Assembly: GCA_016184365.1 (NCBI GenBank)
Contig: JACPCW010000135.1
Span: 1 to 34,492 of the forward strand
Source: Candidatus Rokuibacteriota bacterium
Lineage (GTDB): Bacteria > Methylomirabilota > Methylomirabilia > Rokubacteriales > CSP1-6
DNA: 34,492 nucleotides
Reading direction: 5' to 3'
Every line of letters begins with the position of its first letter. Position 1 is the first letter of the stretch. The notes beneath the pieces are model-generated. The model did no database searches. It was not told where the DNA came from and saw nothing but the letters and a program-made list of their open reading frames with translations. This document shows, one piece after another, positions 33,555-34,492 of this stretch. Position numbers and translations under genes: made by a program.

Positions 33555-34492
33555 GCGCGTCGTCTACTACGCGGCGGGCGGTGGCCACGGGCACGTGCTG
33601 CGCGGCTTGGCCGTCCTGCACGCGCTCGGCACGGGAACGCTCGTGGGTCCGCGTCGACTTGCCTCATGGGCGGCGGCGCTCGGCGTTGACTACGTCGCCG
33701 CCGATCCGCACGAGATCGCGAACGTCACCGCGCTGCGAAACGCCGCGCTGCTTCTCGTGGACGTGTTTCCGCGCGGCGTCGTCGGCGAATTGGCCCAGGA
33801 CACCTGTGCCGCGCCTCGATGGCTCGTCACGCGACGCGTGACGCCCGCCTACTATCTCGATCCGCGCGTTCGCGAGACGATCGAGACCGGGTTCGAGCAG
33901 ATCGTCTGGTGCGAAGAGCCGCCCGCCGAGCTCATGACGCTGCGTGTTCCACGGCATCGTGTGCCGCCCGTGCTGTTGTGCCCGCCCGTGCTCGATCGCG
34001 ATGCGGCGCGACGGCGGCTCGGCGTCACGAACGACCGCCGGCTGATTCTTGCGCTCGGCACCGGGGATCCAGGACGTCAGGGGCATCTCGCGCGTCTGCT
34101 CGGCAAGATCGCGGCACGCGCCGATGCCGACCTGCGCTTCGTGAGCGACGATCTGCCAGCCGGCGGTCCCGTGCTGCGTCTCTTTCCCGCCGCGGCATAC
34201 CTGCGCGCGGCCGACGTCGTCGTCGCCGCCGGCGGCTATCACGCCGTCCATGAAACACAGGCCGTCGGCGTGCCAACGATCTACATCCCGCAAGCGCGGC
34301 GCTACGACGATCAGTGGTGGCGAGTCCGCAACCTGCCGGTCGCAACAGACCCGGCGACGCTCGAGCGAATGGTCCGCGATCTCTTAGCCGCGAGTCTCGG
34401 CAACGGATCCGAGCGGGCCGTCGAGGAGCGGCACGGCTTCACCGGGTCGCGACGAACGCTGGGGGGGGGGGGGGGCCATCTCGGGGCCCCCC
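33535..34492 (+). CDS. MurG-like glycosyltransferase (GT28-type), cut by window edge
   Basis: GTG at 33535 overlaps the previous gene by 20 nt; the frame is open to the last base (319 codons). N-terminal VVYYAAGGGHGHVLRGLAVLHAL corresponds to the GG(T/G)GGH acceptor-side glycine motif, and the C-terminal part has AAAYLRAADVVVAAGGYHAVHETQAVGVPTIYIP followed by DDQWWR, the donor UDP-sugar-binding region of MurG and related GT-B enzymes. No signal peptide. Natural sequence seems to end near GFTGSRRTL; the last ten codons are a G15 run and a repeat core, so the true stop lies beyond the window or was lost. Acceptor unknown; some relatives modify glycolipids or antibiotics. Confidence 0.82.
   Translation, partial: MTPAPAERVVYYAAGGGHGHVLRGLAVLHALGTGTLVGPRRLASWAAALGVDYVAADPHEIANVTALRNAALLLVDVFPRGVVGELAQDTCAAPRWLVTRRVTPAYYLDPRVRETIETGFEQIVWCEEPPAELMTLRVPRHRVPPVLLCPPVLDRDAARRRLGVTNDRRLILALGTGDPGRQGHLARLLGKIAARADADLRFVSDDLPAGGPVLRLFPAAAYLRAADVVVAAGGYHAVHETQAVGVPTIYIPQARRYDDQWWRVRNLPVATDPATLERMVRDLLAASLGNGSERAVEERHGFTGSRRTLGGGGGHLGAP
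34461..34492. repeat. G15 tract plus palindromic repeat core at right end, copy E
   Basis: Fifteen consecutive G (34461-34475) run into ggggccatctcggggcccc (34472-34490), identical to the core of copy A. The window stops inside this repeat, as expected when a contig breaks at a repeated, hard-to-sequence element. Confidence 0.85.

Overview
This is a very GC-rich (roughly 70%), gene-dense bacterial window with strong G/C third-position bias. It has almost no free space, many 4-nt ATGA/GTGA/TTGA gene overlaps and frequent GTG/TTG starts. Gene content is that of a soil or subsurface heterotroph living on organic acids: a branched-chain-amino-acid-type ABC transporter tied to an acyl-CoA synthetase, acyl-CoA dehydrogenase, crotonases, short-chain dehydrogenases, and an NMT1/TauA-type binding protein. 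This would suit Candidatus Rokubacteria/Methylomirabilota or a similar uncultured high-GC lineage, but no phylogenetic marker is present, so the assignment is only a guess. I see no rRNA, tRNA, CRISPR array, transposase or phage gene.

Layout. (1) 1-6148, minus strand: three secreted proteins in tandem (YD/FG-GAP repeat protein, glycine-rich protein, NHL/IPT protein that is frameshifted and leaves the window on the left). (2) 6308-13570, minus strand: operon acyl-CoA synthetase - livG - livH - livM - binding protein - livF, with a good sigma70-type promoter in front. A 105-bp GC-hairpin insert sits between livG and livH, flanked by a 35-bp direct repeat that duplicates the livG stop/livH start. 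(3) 13694-14845: a DUF2332 protein. (4) 15075-18753, plus strand: ATP-grasp ligase, SGNH hydrolase, ferritin-like diiron protein and alpha/beta hydrolase, closely overlapping. (5) 18772-21286, minus strand: small hypothetical protein, MFS transporter, and a VapBC-type toxin-antitoxin pair with a palindromic operator. (6) 21324-23522, minus strand: purine (AzgA/PbuG-type) permease and a BadI/MenB-type crotonase. (7) 23577-24716, plus strand: a short ankyrin protein and a broken membrane-protein gene. (8) 24688-29933, minus strand: crotonase, cyclohexanecarboxylate-type CoA ligase, two SDRs and an acyl-CoA dehydrogenase. (9) 30172-34492, plus strand: a periplasmic binding protein, three linked small-family genes and a MurG-like glycosyltransferase cut by the right edge.

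How the genes work together. Ligase, dehydrogenase, crotonase, BadH-like SDR and BadI-like crotonase (regions 6 and 8) together match the five enzyme types that take cyclohexanecarboxylate to pimelyl-CoA. The two transport systems could bring in such acids, so the window may be an alicyclic/aromatic acid uptake and degradation island. The ligase has an in-frame gap in a conserved motif and one crotonase lacks a usual catalytic Glu, so function is not assured.

The most unusual structural signal is a family of GC-rich palindromic repeats (core like ggggccccgacatggcccc) at 16.2, 25.9, 26.0, 29.95, 30.05 and 34.48 kb. They lie exactly at gene boundaries, sometimes supply a stop or start codon, and are twice present as ~101-bp tandem copies. 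The window's right end stops inside one copy.
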